64,000 bases of DNA, taken from Polytrichum commune. Taxonomy: Eukaryota > Streptophyta > Polytrichopsida > Polytrichales > Polytrichaceae. Below, one piece after another: positions 1-12,552 of this stretch. A program made the position numbers and the translations under genes. Positions within the stretch are counted from its first letter, which is position 1; every line of letters starts with the position of its first letter. The stretch lies in contig OX485809.1 in assembly GCA_950295325.1 (NCBI GenBank), forward strand, positions 8,804,001-8,868,000. Direction: 5' to 3'. The notes beneath the pieces are model-generated. The model was given only the letters and a program-made list of their open reading frames with translations, ran no database searches and was not told the origin of the DNA.

Positions 1-3000
1 TCTCAGCAGTGAGCCTATTTCGATGCCCAACATCCCTTGGGTTACTAGGAAACAGCCGCTGCTGGTAACTTGGTCGGGAAAATTTGTTGAAGCCTCTGGG
101 TGGCCGCAAAGGACCATGACCATCTGAACCTACACTACTACCAGCACTGCCTGCAAATACACGGCCTGTTGGCTCTCCTGTGTTGCTCCCAGTCTCCACA
201 GATGACACTTTGACTGGCTGCACAGCACTAATTTTTTTGGATTTCCCTTGCCACAACTCCTGCCCATCGTCATGACGACCCAAGTCAGTTAATCATTCTG
301 GGTGCAAATCTTGATACTAACTTTCTCTAAACAAAACTATTGAACTTTACTATTTAGGCTTAGGTTTCTCTACATCCCTTTGCAGATTAATATACTCTCA
401 ATCACGATTTATAGCATACATACAAATGACATATCTTCTCACTAGCAACTCTTTCGAAACCTTCAAAGAGGGAAAGAAAGAGACTGAAGATGTTCTGCAG
501 ATGCCTGGATCTTGGAGGTTCAGAATTTCTGAGTTAGTCACCTGTTCATAGAAATATAGACCGTCATTGATCACAGAGACTAGATCATCTGTAATAGCCT
601 TACGACCATGGTCTCGTCCATCAGGACCTTTCCGATCAGCTCGCAGCGGCTTCTTGGTCTACAGTCATTTATTGCATGAAGGTCACTTATTAACAATAAT
701 ACATATACCAATTATCACTACATCTGTAGTAAAATCAACAAAAACCATTTTGAAAACACAGGAGGAATCAAAATGCAGACACTCCTGATTAACATCTGAG
801 TTCTGAACCTTACTCATGCTGCTAAGTCTCAGATGATAATGAGAAGGAAGATTTTGATACATACCTGGGTAACAATGATTAGTCGCTGCAGATCACGATC
901 ATTAACATCAGAATCTTCATCCTCTTCGTCACCAAGGCTGCACAAAGTGTGCACACATGTTAATAATTTTCAGAATAGAACACATCCAATCTAAGTCTAA
1001 AGACATCCACTAAGTACTTCTACACAACGCCAGACATCATATCAGGTGATCTCCCTTTCCACAGGCATTTGCCAGAGCAAGATGGCCCTTCTCAAGATGG
1101 AGGTCTCTTGATCTCAAACAACCATCTGATAATAGTCAAACCCCAAAGTGCTTGTGCTGCTCCACAACAACAACTGTAACTCATATAGTCCCCTATAACA
1201 TCGGAGCGCTCAACTTAGTTCATTAATCAACAATAAGCTCTATTAATTCAACAGATTTTAGTAAGTCACAGAGCTCTTTATGTTGTTCCTGCCCCGTCAG
1301 TTGCTAGAACCTGCGAACCTTTTCACGGTACTTTGGTGATCTTTCAGATTTGACCGTTCTGAAGTCTCAAGCTCTTCATCGAGCAGGAACGTGTCCTCAT
1401 CATGACTGTCCTTAGCTTTGAAGGCGGCAGAAAGGCCCCCTGTTTTAATTTCAGCAAGCCGTGAGGTGGGTGGCCGCTTATTGCTGGAACCCCTTCGTTT
1501 GACAGTATGTGTTAGCCAATCCCCTTCATCGTCTGCAGTATCGGCATCAGCCTTTGATCCTAAATTGGAAAATTGACTACCAGTATCAGCCCCGCCCTCC
1601 ACACATGGACTCTCCAAATCTAGCCTCTCACATTTTAGTTGCTGTCCATCCTCACTTCCTCCTTGACCCTGTTCTGGAACTGATGCTGACACCTCCATAT
1701 TAATCCTGGAGGCTGTGTGGAGAACTGTGGTTTCCAAAGGTTGTGCTGTTTCCAATACGCCAGCCAGACCAACAGCTGCAGTGCAATATGAGAGAGTAGC
1801 GCCATCTCCTTCAGAAGCCTTCTTGTTGCTTTCACTGCCATCAGGTACGTCACCAGAATCTGCAAAACATCCATCTCACTTCAGTTAAACAACACAACAA
1901 TCATGGTCATACAAAAATACTTTCAACAAAACAATAAAATTGGACCAACCTGTTTTCAGTGGAGAAAGAAAAGCTCAGAAGGAAAGGTAAGCTCCCAGAG
2001 AAATGCACTTCCAGCAAAGGTAGCCTGGCTACCGATCGCAGCACTGCCTTTCTGAATCATTGACAGGAAGTCTATGCGTCTGACCCTAAATGCTTCACAA
2101 GGATATCCATCCCACCTTTGGTCGCCATTTGAATATCTGCTGCTCCAACGTCATCACCTTCAGCTGATGGCTCTGTGTCAGTGACTGCGACCTCCTTGCT
2201 TTCAGGGGTTGTAGCCTCCTTAGTTTCAGAGGCACCACCCTTGCCTTCAGTAGCATCAGCCTTACATTCAGTTACACTATCCTTGTTTTCAGTAGCACCA
2301 TCCTTGCTTTCAGTGGCAACATCCTCACTTTTAGTGGCATCACCTACGCTTCCACCAGCACGCCTGTCTGCAGAACCTGCTACAGTTTGCTCTGCCTTTT
2401 CAGCATGATCCCCATCCTCTTTGCCTGGGTTTACAGAGGTCGAGGCAGCTGCAGGAAAGGGAACAGGAGTAGAAGGTAGGAGCCAATTGGCCCAGTCATC
2501 ACGCCTTCGCAACTTATCACCCTGCAGAATAGTATGTTTCAGAAAGCTGCAACAAGATGACCAAACACCAGTCCAAACTCATGTTTACAAGGTTAAGAGA
2601 CACTCTTCCACAACCTTGAAAAGCATTACTTGAAACAACATGTGACCAACCCCTTCCAGTGCAAGATTGGCTAACCTGTACACCAGAACCTCAGCAGACA
2701 CCCAAATGACGCAACGGCAGCAATCCGTTGAGGCGTCTAAAATGATACTTGCACAGACTAAATGATCCTATGGGACACCAACTTTCACAGCTCCATATGT
2801 ACCCTGAAAAGCTTACAGGTATACCTTCACTTCCACCAAAGAAGAATCCTGGAGAGCATCCAAGATGAGAGAGACGTCCTCTGTCAGCAGACGAACCTGT
2901 AAAAAAATTCACATCAGCCAAATTCTTCCCAGTCAAAACAGCCAGTAATTAGTCAATATAGATTAATAGGGAACGTGATTGCAAACTCTGTTGTCTATGC

Positions 3001-6000
3001 AGAAACAATGTCCACACAACCTTCAGTGGTAGCCAGTGTAACAACCCAAGTTGGACCAACACTATCAGAATAGGTTAAAAGTACATCCTACTAACCTTGT
3101 AGCTGGCAATCACAAAGTACCAGACTATGACCTCCATCATGCATGGTTACAACAAGTCGCCACCACTTCCCACTGACTTTGTGATTGCCAACAGCACATA
3201 AAGATTCTGATATAAGAGTCTGCTCACCTTTGAGAGAATATAATTTTAACATTAACAGACTACTAGAATTTTATACTCTAAGAATGCAAAATAAAATCCA
3301 ATCACAATGTTGGCCCACACTACAAAAATCCTCATTATCAACGATCTCATAGGCAAAACCCCTTCAAAAGCCAGACTACATGTCTCACAGGCACAACAAA
3401 TATAATGAACAAAACACTTCGAATGCTGCATATGAGGACCACACTTCAAACATACAGGACATGATTCCATGGAGCCAGGCAGGATAGAAATAGATGGAAA
3501 AAAAAATCTAAAAAATTAGGATGGCACCGGCCAACTACAGATAAACAAAGTAGGTAGAGCAATGACCCTAAGATGAGGTATGTTATTCTGGTTCTTAACA
3601 AATCTCCCTACTTGCAATGCAAGGTAACCAGAAAACCAAATTGCCAAACAACTTCTGAACCAGACTTGGTTGGATTTTGCACTGATGATTGAATGCAATA
3701 ATATCAGTTTAAAAGACTGGGTACCATTCAATTCCGTAATAAACAGAGTGTGCAAGCTGCAGCTACACAAAACAAGAGTCTGCAGGACACCATGCTGTGA
3801 AGGAAGAGGACTGACCAGCAATGCATTCAAAATCTGAGCAACTTAATACCATGAAAAGACAAAAGACACTCCAGGATCTTTGTTCCCCATATTTCCCATG
3901 CCATCCCCGTCTCAATTTGTGAGACTGCACTGCAAGACCATGCATTTTTCTCGCTGTAAAAGTGAAGCACTCACCCTATTGAAATTTGCAATGACAGAAA
4001 CAGGAATGAATCCACTTGTATCCATCTTTGATCGCAAAAAGATGTCCTTGCAAAGGTTATCCATGCTGCAAAAGAAAGCAATACACAATAAGTCACTTCT
4101 ATTCCTGCACCAAATACATCAGAAGTTTAATCAAGATAATCCTGTAAGCACAAATAACTGCGAGAAGGATGTCATCTTATGCCATTAGAGCTTAATGACA
4201 AGAAGGACTTGGTACTGACATATTGTCAATGCAACATCCTGTGTGCAAGTCAAAATAAACACTTATGAACATCAATTTATCTTGATGATGTATGTGCGTT
4301 TAACAATTATAATACAACAGAGGCCTGACACATAGCATCACAAGTCACAAGATAGTACCAAAAGCTAAGACAATATAGAGAATGCACATCAGCAACTTAG
4401 CAAATGGTAGATAATTGCAGTCATAATGCTGCAAGTATGCAATTAACCCCCAGAAAAGCTTGAAGGACTCAGGGTTTTGCCTGAAGTAGTATTCAATCTG
4501 CTTGACCAGCAAGGTTCGCAAAGGTGGGCTTGGACCTGGAACTACACCACCAACTGCTCCAGTCGGGAAAAATCCATGACCTGTGCTTGTACTGCCTGCT
4601 GGCGCATAGTACATGTTTGCTGAAGCACCTATAAAATTGTCCATCCCAAGTGCAATCAGCCCTTAATAGCAAATGAAAGATTGCCTAAGGCATCAAGCAA
4701 AGATACCCCAAATTTGCAGGATAAAAAGAATAAGCACAAGTCGGGCTCACAATTACCAAAAAAAATAGTAGCATTTTGATATCTTCCGTGTCTTTGAAAA
4801 TGAACAAGTATGAAAAGTGCACACCTGCTGGATTTCCAAACTCTGGAACGTTGTTGTTATTGTACATGTTTCTGTTGTTGTTAAAGTTCCGTGGTCCAAC
4901 TCGCACCTGTGTACCAGGGCCATTGTTGTTGGGACGGAATGGACGTTGGTGCCATCCATGGTTACTTGATCGCACTTGGTCCCTCACATTTCGACGGGGA
5001 CCTGTGTTGGGACCATAGTTTTCAGGACCTCTCCAGTGGTGACCCCTATTCCTGTCCATTCCACCTCCACTACCATGCATTTGCTTTGAGCCCCCGTCTG
5101 GAGCGTTGGCCAGAGCTGGGTCCGACCCTGCTGCATTATGCAGGCGAGGTTCCTCACCTGAGCCGATGGCTTCTGTAGAGCCAGCTGCTGCAACCAAACC
5201 GGTTCCATTTGACGAAGACTCAGTGGTCGGGTGTTTCTTGCCAGCCTTTTGCTTGCCACCTGAGGTCACCGACTGATTGGCATTGATACTAACTGTTCCC
5301 CTCCGCCCTCCTGGTACCGCCTACATTGCAAAACACATTGCACCATTCTGTCACTGCAATGAAGGAGTATATAGTGTTGTGGTCGTCAACAGCAATCTCC
5401 ACAAAAGATGTTCGTCTAGTGAATGACAAGCAGCTGTGACCAATGCTGGACCTTATCATGATGAAAAATTAGGAGGAAGATAAAGCCCAGCAACATCACC
5501 CAACTCGTCAGGCACTCGGTAACAACTAGAAAAAGTGGTAACTCATTTCATGTCACCAAATCCAAAACCCTACGATAATCTCGTGAGCACCATAAAAGAA
5601 GTGATTCCAAAGCAGAAAGCACAAACCACATCAACAGGGAAGTGAACTCTCAAGCATAAGAAGGAACTTATGTCCATGATGTGAGATATGCATGCCCATA
5701 TACACAGAAAACAGCACAAAAATCTGTCGAATTGGCAGGTTGAAGGGTCCGAGATGGCAAATGTACTGTGCGAACCTGTTGAGGGAGAGTATTTTCGGAG
5801 GGAGACGCTGGGGCAGCAGATTTAGGGGAAGGCTCCGAAGAAGCCTTACTACGTCGGGCATCGCCTAACGCTGGCCACGACACTGCTCCCATTACGGGAC
5901 CTGTAGTAGGGGCTTTACCAACATTTATGCTAGGTTTCTTCCAGGCAGGTTTAGCAGGCTTCACATCCTCTGCAGCTCCTACTGCAGCACTACCAGCACT

Positions 6001-6657
6001 GCTACTGTCGTCCTGTGTTGTAGATGGTGCCACGACTGAATTTTGCCCTAACTCGCCTTTCGGCATCGAGGCCACAGCCTCGGAAGGCTTATCGGCCGCG
6101 GCCAATTTCTCTACTTTCACTGCTGATTTATGTTCCTCTTTCTCTTTTTTTTTACTAATACCTACTACTGCTGCTGATGCTGCTGACGACGGTCCTCCCT
6201 TCTTCGGGGACGTCAAGAATTGGTCTACATGTGTAGACAACGCAGGCTGCTGCTGCCCCTGTCTGGAGCCCGAGCCCTTTGTGCCCGGCAATTCAGAATT
6301 CACCGCCACATGTCCCGGTGGATTCACCTCTCCACCTCCTACTACTGCATTCCCACCCTGTTGCTGTGCCTCCAACGAAATTTCTCCCCGCACTACCTGT
6401 GACCACGCTCCCTTGGGCTTCTGCTGCCCCACCGCCGCTGCCGCCCCCCCGCTGGGCGGGCTCCCCTGCCTGCTCTTGCCCCCCCCGCCTTTCGCCGCAG
6501 CCCCAGCCCCAGCACCAACCCCCCCTTGTTGTTGCTGCTGCTGTTGTTGGACAGGTGCCGCAACAGCAACCCCAGCTGCTGCTACTGTTGTTGCTGTTGG
6601 TCCTGCGGCGGGCGCCGAGGGAAGTGGCACAGGGGAGGCCGTGTCCACAACCGCCAT
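1..6657 (-). CDS. LARP1: La-related protein 1 (LARP1), ten exons, 3' end outside window
   Basis: LARP1 is a cytoplasmic RNA-binding protein that controls stability and translation of mRNAs, notably TOP mRNAs. Exons on the minus strand, in order: 5776-6657, 4825-5320, 4481-4628, 3975-4065, 2825-2896, 2116-2521, 1319-1859, 865-937, 542-658, 1-259 (runs off the edge). Every junction keeps codon phase, giving about 1,028 residues. Residues 1-459 are low complexity (poly-Gln, Gly/Ala-rich, then an Asn/Arg/Gly-rich RNA-binding-like tract). The La motif spans about residues 490-578: KQIEYYFS, then MDNLCKDIFLRSKMD, GFIPVSVIANFNR, VRLLTEDVSLILDAL and GDKLRRRDDW. An acidic repeat tract follows in exon 6. 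Exon 7 carries DEDTFLLDEELE and exons 8-9 carry LQRLIIVTQ and VSVINDGLYFYEQ, all typical of plant LARP1. The DM15 repeats should lie to the left of base 1. The start is the ATG at 6657, preceded by a GC-rich leader. Confidence 0.95.
4066..4480 (-). other. LARP1: GC-AG intron of LARP1 splitting the La motif
   Basis: On the minus strand the upstream exon ends TACTTCAG and the intron opens with gcaaaa instead of GT; the acceptor is tgctgcag before CATGGATAAC. The junction is phase 2 and AG|C restores the conserved Ser of the IEYYFS motif, so the GC donor is required by the protein. No GT nearby gives an open, conserved reading. Confidence 0.85.
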
Positions 6658-7110
6658 CCCTCCCTCTCCCTGCTGCCTAACTAAAGGCCTGCCGTTCCCT
6701 GTTGCTTGCCCTCCCTGCTCCGCTTCCCTCCGTCCCCCCGCCCTACCTTCCGCGTCCAGCGATCATTATGCTCTGCGCTCAGAGCCCGCTCACGCCTTCC
6801 ATCGTTACTTCAATCCTCTCTTTCCTCTTTCCAAATTGATTCCCCCTGTCTGTCCAAGTATCTGCCTGCAGTGCAGCAACCCCTGCGGCACCCTCCAACA
6901 CCACCGCGGTCACTCGAATCCTCGCGTTCACTCCGGGGAGGAAAGGCAACGGGACGACGCTCTCGCGTGAGGCGGGGAGTTGGGAAAAGAGGGCCTTCGT
7001 CGTCCCTCCTTCCCTCATGCCTCCACCCCCCGATTAGGGTTTCCCCCAGCAACCCAGCCCTAGCCCCGTTATACACGCCGGGTATCCCTCGGATACCCGC
7101 CCGGTCATCA
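6658..7110 (-). promoter_or_regulatory. LARP1 5' leader and promoter with telo-box
   Basis: This GC- and pyrimidine-rich stretch lies directly upstream of the LARP1 ATG. A telo-box, AAACCCTAA on the minus strand, occupies 7034-7042, 377 bases before the ATG. Telo-boxes are known promoter elements of plant ribosomal-protein and translation genes. The transcription start cannot be placed from sequence. Confidence 0.55.
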
Positions 7111-7399
7111 CGTGGGGATAAGCTCCCCCACCCCTCCTCTCTTCCCGGGCACCGAACCACAACACAGCACGCAACTTCTCCCTACATGATGATGCACAAA
7201 GTGAGCTTTTTGCATTAACGTTGTTGAGCACAACCACACTAAGCAATGTAATTAGTGTCATATGGTATATTATGTCATTGTCGTAACTTCTCTAATGTCA
7301 TTTCTTGTTATTGAAAATCGGATGAACTCCGTGCCAACTTTTTACACAAATTTTGACATATCATGCACCCTAACAATTTTGTCATGAAAATGTATTGTC

Positions 7400-7600
7400 A
7401 TGGATGATTGAGATATGAATGAAAAAAACACTTAGTAGGTGACGATGATTGCAACGTTGTAAATCTATAATGTCCAAATTTTTTTACAAGGAAGGACATG
7501 TAATGGTAGGTTTACATTCGATGTTGGTGACACGGGCGGTTTGCAATTAGTATTGAGCAAGACAAATAAATCGTTGGCACTAAACACAATAGTTAGTGTA
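7400..7600 (+). repeat. Dispersed repeat R1, copy 1
   Basis: The sequence around gtattgtcatggatgattga, followed by a GTTGGTGACAC core and TTGAGCAAGA, recurs at 9538-9765 in the same orientation and at 38540-38762 inverted. The copies are clearly diverged. The class is unknown. Confidence 0.6.
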
Positions 7601-9537
7601 GTGTTGGTTTGGTGTCATCTTATTTTATGTAACCATTCAAATTTCTATAATGAGCTCTTCATTATCTTTGACACCAATAATGTATGGGTATTTCTGATAG
7701 TATTTTTTTATACTTTTGAATTTATATATCATGCAAGAACTTTCATTCTTATGCAAAATATTTCTAGTACCAATATGGTTCAGAATGCTACTAGCCCAAA
7801 CAATTACTTGGATATACAAAGGCTTTCTTACCTTGATATACCCACCAAACACCATCCAAATATGCCTCTATTATGGCTCATGAACATAACATAACATTAA
7901 TAAGTAGCTACGTGATGGGTTTCTTCCAAACATATATCATGAAATTAAAATATTGTGTAGACTACAATCGCTTGTCAAAAAGTTCATAGTACACAACCTA
8001 AGTGCTCCCCCATAGACATGGAATTCCATAATTAAAGGAGATATTGTCATACATGATTCCATGGAACACAACCAAGGAGTTGTGTAAAGTTATGAAGTGT
8101 GTGTAACTTTACTTAGAGATTCACAAATCGGTTTAGGATCCAACCATACAACTTTGAAGAAATTAACGCTCGTACAAGGATGAATATGATCCCATCAACA
8201 TTTACCACAACTTAACAACTTACATAAATGATGCATAAAGTGAGTTTTTGCATAGAATTGTTAGAGCATGTTCATTAATTCTTTACACAACGCCCCACAA
8301 CGAAACAATGCCAAGTTCAGTCCGCGAGTTGGACCCACACATCATGCCCAATCACTATTGTATTGTTGGCAAGCCCTAAAAAACTCTCTTGGGCTAGAAT
8401 AGTTGGGTAAATTGCATCCCAACCAATAGTTCAGATAGAGTGAATGTGTGGGATAGACTATGAGAATGCTCTCCTCTAAAATAATGTTACCCGATTTAGC
8501 ACCCCTTTGTGTTAGCGTTCAGTGTACTGTACAACGTGTGATCAAGCTCTCAAAACCCTAAGTATTGGAGGGAGGGGGGTCCCAAAAATGCCCATATTGT
8601 GGTTGTTGAAGCTTGTGTAATTTTCCTTGCACATTCAAAATACATATTTTGGGATCCATGTGAACTTTCATGTGGAGACAAGTAGGACCCCCTTCAATTA
8701 ATATTTACGAGTGAAGGCCTTGTGGGAGGGTGCTCCTCCCGAGGACTAATACCATAGAGGCCACTCTATTTCATCTAGTGCCATAATGTGATTTCCATGC
8801 GAGATTCAAAGAGAGTCTCAACCAATATAAGATCAACACGTGACAAAAACTCGAGGAAACAATTAATAAATATAATAAAAAAATGTCAAAATAGATAGCC
8901 CTCTATGGTACATCTTTGTTTCAAGAAGAACGAGCTATATCATGAATATTACAAGATAGTTTCTATGCTAATATATGCAAACTAGGTTGCCCCATGCCAT
9001 TGTATCGGCATTCCACACTATTATGTATATTTATTACCATAGCAACAATGATCATTATGAAAATACAATGATCATGTGTGTGTGTGTTTTAAAGTGATTT
9101 CTATAAGGACATGTAAACAAAGATATAAGTTTTGCGATCTAATATTTATCCAAGTTACTTTGCATGGGTAAAGAGGCAACCTAATTGCACATATTAGCAT
9201 ACCTACTTCAGGCCAAATCTTGGGAATGCAACCCATTCATCACCATTTTCTCTAGTCATGAAAAGAATTACCAACTCTCTTGACATTGTTGGGTGTAAAG
9301 GGGTTGACCTTACTCATTAGGTTGTCAAGAGTTGGGTATGCTAAACCCTTTCCTCAAACTCGAAGCCCGATATACAAGCTACACTAAACATGACATTAAG
9401 TGTCATATGGTATTTCATGTCACTATGGTAACTTTTTGGATGACACTTCGTATGAATAAGTGAACAAATATTGTCATGGATGATGGACAAATTCATCCAT
9501 TGGCCAAAACCCTACCTTCTCTTGTTAGCAACTTGTG

Positions 9538-9765
9538 ATGAAATATTGTCATGAATGATTGAAATTTGGATGAAAAAAATGCTTGGTAAGTGATGGCAAT
9601 TGCAATACTGTAAATCGATAATCCCTCAACAATTTACAATGAATGACAAATAATGTGGGGTTAACATTTAGTGTTGGTGACACTATACCGTGGTTTACAA
9701 ATTTAGTATCGAGCAAGATAATTAGAATCGGTGACACTAAATATCATATTTCGTGTAGCATGGAG
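9538..9765 (+). repeat. Dispersed repeat R1, copy 2
   Basis: Second copy of R1: it shares the TGTTGGTGACAC core, the ATTAGTATYGAGCAAGA-like block and the TATTGTCATG start with the copies at 7400 and 38540 (inverted). Confidence 0.6.
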
Positions 9766-10677
9766 TGGGTAAAGATAAACATGGGTGAAGTCATGAGTCA
9801 ATCTTGTGAAATCACTCCATTTTTCGATGCAAATGGCTTAGATTCCTCATATAGGGGTGAGGAATGGTATAGGAATTTAACAATATCATGTCCTAAGAAG
9901 ATGGTCGTTGGTGCACAAACTCTTGTGCCCGAGACTATGAATAAGGCTTTTCTTCCACGTGCTCCTAAATTCTTCTAATAGCAAGTAAAGTGATACACCT
10001 TACTAGTTCTCCAATACTACCATTGAACTCATCACATGAGAGTAACTTAAGCAAGGGACAATAACAATGAACTCGCTTTCCAACATGCCCATCTACCCAC
10101 CACGGGTGCACACGTGTAATGTGCAAGGATCAAGCTAAAAGACCCAAAGCATTAGTAAGAATTCATGTGGGGGTATAACAAGAACCACACTAGAAACTTG
10201 CAAACTTGACTACTGTAGCTCTCTAGCAACTTGGGCACCATTATGTTTAATAATTAATTAAAGTGTGAAAGTAAGTTAGGCAATCCAAAAAACAATATTC
10301 TAAAATTGGGCAAATTAAAAAAGTGTTTCAAAATAAGTAACATGTTCATCCAAGTCATTCCTATAATTCATGAACGATTTCATGATTTCATTAGTGGCAA
10401 CTACGATTAACCTAAACACTTCCCTTAACAAATTCACGCAACTTCATGTTTGTATTTGTTTTTAAACCACGAGTGAGATTGATGCCGCGTGAAGACACTA
10501 TTGAGGTTATTCAATGCTACTTTGTTGGATTCTAGTAAATGTCACTTGCATTATTGTGATTTTAGACACTCTTTGAATGTTCTTTTTTTCTGACACTCAA
10601 CGAAATGAATTTCCCATAAATTTAAGCACCTTTAAAATTAGCTATTTTTTTTCCCAAGTTGCTAGAGAACTACGGTA

Positions 10678-11278
10678 CAGTCCACCCTCTATAAATGTTA
10701 CACCTATAAGTGTTAACCCTCTCTAAATGTTAACTTTCTTCTACTCCCCACAAATTGCACACTATAAATGTTAAACGTGTTAACTGTCAACAAAATGGTA
10801 TTCCCTTCTTTGTAAATTTGACTCTATAAATGTTAACTCTAATGTCTCAGATGATGATTGTGAGGGAGAGGAGTGTGAGGTGGAACCCATTCCATCTTAT
10901 AGTGGCTTGCAATCTAGTGTTGGTATCATTAGAAGGTACATGGAATCACGTTCATGTGATGTGTCCAAGTATGTGGGTTTGTTGGTGCAGATTGAGAAAT
11001 ATTTGCAAGTTGTGCATGCAGATGAATCTCACCAAAGAACCATTGATTCATACTTCACCCGTGATTTGTAAACTTCATATTGAATAAAGTTTCGATTGGG
11101 TTTGCAATTTCATGAATGGTATTCTCTCACAAGGACTCTTCACAATTGCTTATATTTATAAATGTTAAGATTTGTATATTGCTCAAAAAAGTAATTATAT
11201 AATCGTTAACTGTTAACACCTCTATAAATGTTAACTTTGATCCACTCCCGAGGGTTAACATTTATAGAGGGTAGACCG
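10678..11278 (+). mobile_element. pogo/Tigger-like element relic with C-terminal transposase remnant
   Basis: Terminal inverted repeats CAGTCCACCCTCTATAAATG (left) and CGGTCTACCCTCTATAAATG (right, read inward) are flanked by TA, the target duplication of the Tc1/mariner superfamily. Copies of the TATAAATGTTAAC block recur just inside both ends. Inside, a plus-strand frame at about 10880-11071 ends in HQRTIDSYFTRDL, like the C-terminus of pogo/Tigger transposases, including a PCNA-interacting (PIP) box QRTIDSYF at 11033-11056. The catalytic domain is missing, so the copy is non-autonomous. Confidence 0.75.
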
Positions 11279-12059
11279 TACACTCAAGAGACCCAACGAA
11301 GAAGGCTTGTGTTCCAATCACCTTCGTCCTCAAATCTACTAACTCGTGCTTTCGTGTGCACGGGTGCCTCATGCCGGAGGCACGGACGCAAGCTAGTTAC
11401 CTTACGTGATGCACACCGTTAGTGTTTGTATTGAGACCCATTGCTCATTGGTTGGGCCACAAGATGGCGGTTGGTGCACAAACTCCTTCATCAAAGACTA
11501 CGGGTAAGGGCCTTTTCACAATGATTGGAAGTCTTCCTATGTGGCAAATAGAGAGAGAAGCCTCATTGGTTTTCCAATATCATGCATCCGGGCACCTATC
11601 TAACTTATCCCGTGAAAGGATAGACAAGGGGACCGACATCAACGAATTTTTACTTGTACACGCTTTTTAAGCTCGGGGTTCAAGTTTGGAATCCTACGCC
11701 ACACATGATGTGTTGTTGACATGGCAAGAAAGGAGACAAATGCTACCACCTCGGGGGACCGTTGGCTTCGGTGTCTTTAATTTTGAGGACCGGGAGAAAG
11801 GTCCCACGAGATGTCACGTTGTGGACTCATTGGCTTGAAAGTCGTTGTGGTCATCTTCCCAAGTATTGAACCAAAATGAGTGTCACTACCTTATTCACAA
11901 TTTGGATGAAGGTGTGTGAGGATGGCCAAACATTTTCATGGAGTCCTCACACTAGCCCTCGCCCTAGCCCTAACCCAACATATGTAAACGACACCCTATG
12001 TTGGGTGATGAAATCAATAAAATAGGTGAATTGGTTATACGACTATGTAGTGAGGTGCA
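11279..12059. other. Intergenic, no gene recognised
   Basis: A short frame at 11422-11670 shares a KMxVGAQT stretch with sequence near 9900, suggesting duplicated non-host sequence. No family is recognised. A short CCCTAGCCCTAACCC telomere-like run lies near 11960-11975. Confidence 0.5.
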
Positions 12060-12062
12060 TAA

Positions 12063-12549
12063 GGGTCACTTCACACATGAGCCAAGAGCCGTAACCATGA
12101 AATTGTGAGAGCCCAAAAGAAAGTGTCCAAGGCTGTCTTAACACACCTCCAAAATCATGTTGTGTGGTCACGGACCCTCGAGTGTAGTGTGAAGTCGTAT
12201 GTGACCCTCAACCAAATGCTATTGCAATGAATTTCTATTCATGCGGGTCCTCACACATGATAAAATAGAATAAATCAATGGTTGTGAGCATTTGGAGTGT
12301 CATGGTCTTGCGGTCTTGTGTTAGGCCTACATCGAAGAGGTGGTATTTGAAAATAATTCAAGTGAAACATGATCCATTCGATGCCATGTAGGAATCCATG
12401 TAGACTTTACATCCATCTTGCATTCACTTGCTCCGTTGGTCCCTCAAGCGTAGTGTGAAGCGAACTTGGACCGGCTCCACCTTTTCCACCAATGAGAGTG
12501 CTCGAAGTGTAATAATCACGGGCTCTCAGCCTCGTGTGTGAAGTAACCC
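12063..12549. mobile_element. 487-bp MITE (PIF/Harbinger-like), TAA target duplication
   Basis: The ends are GGGTCACTTCACACATGAG and, read inward from the right, GGGTTACTTCACACACGAG. TAA flanks both sides (12060-12062 and 12550-12552), typical of PIF/Harbinger Tourist-like MITEs. A full-length inverted copy is at 52202-52685 and a truncated one starts at 41729. No coding capacity. Confidence 0.85.
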
Positions 12550-12552
12550 TAA

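Larger units (their letters stand above)
7111..10677. other. Intergenic, AT-rich, no gene recognised
   Basis: Short frames only, with no protein family recognised. The stretch contains two copies of a dispersed repeat (listed separately). At about 8265-8475 there is a weak inverted pair (AGAGCATGTTCAT against AGAGCATTCTCAT) that may be an old MITE. Confidence 0.6.

Noticed and set aside
2825-2896. Apparent frameshift in the LARP1 exon with VRLLTEDV
   Set aside because: A first reading lost two bases of a CT repeat. Re-reading the complement gave an unbroken VRLLTEDVSLILDAL in phase with both neighbours.
5927-6970. Long plus-strand frame of 347 codons opposite LARP1 exon 1
   Set aside because: It is the complement of a GC-rich, low-complexity LARP1 exon; its Pro/Cys/Ser-rich composition and lack of any domain mark it as a shadow.
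11955-11980. Telomere-like CCCTAGCCCTAACCC run
   Set aside because: Only two or three imperfect units; too short to call an interstitial telomere.
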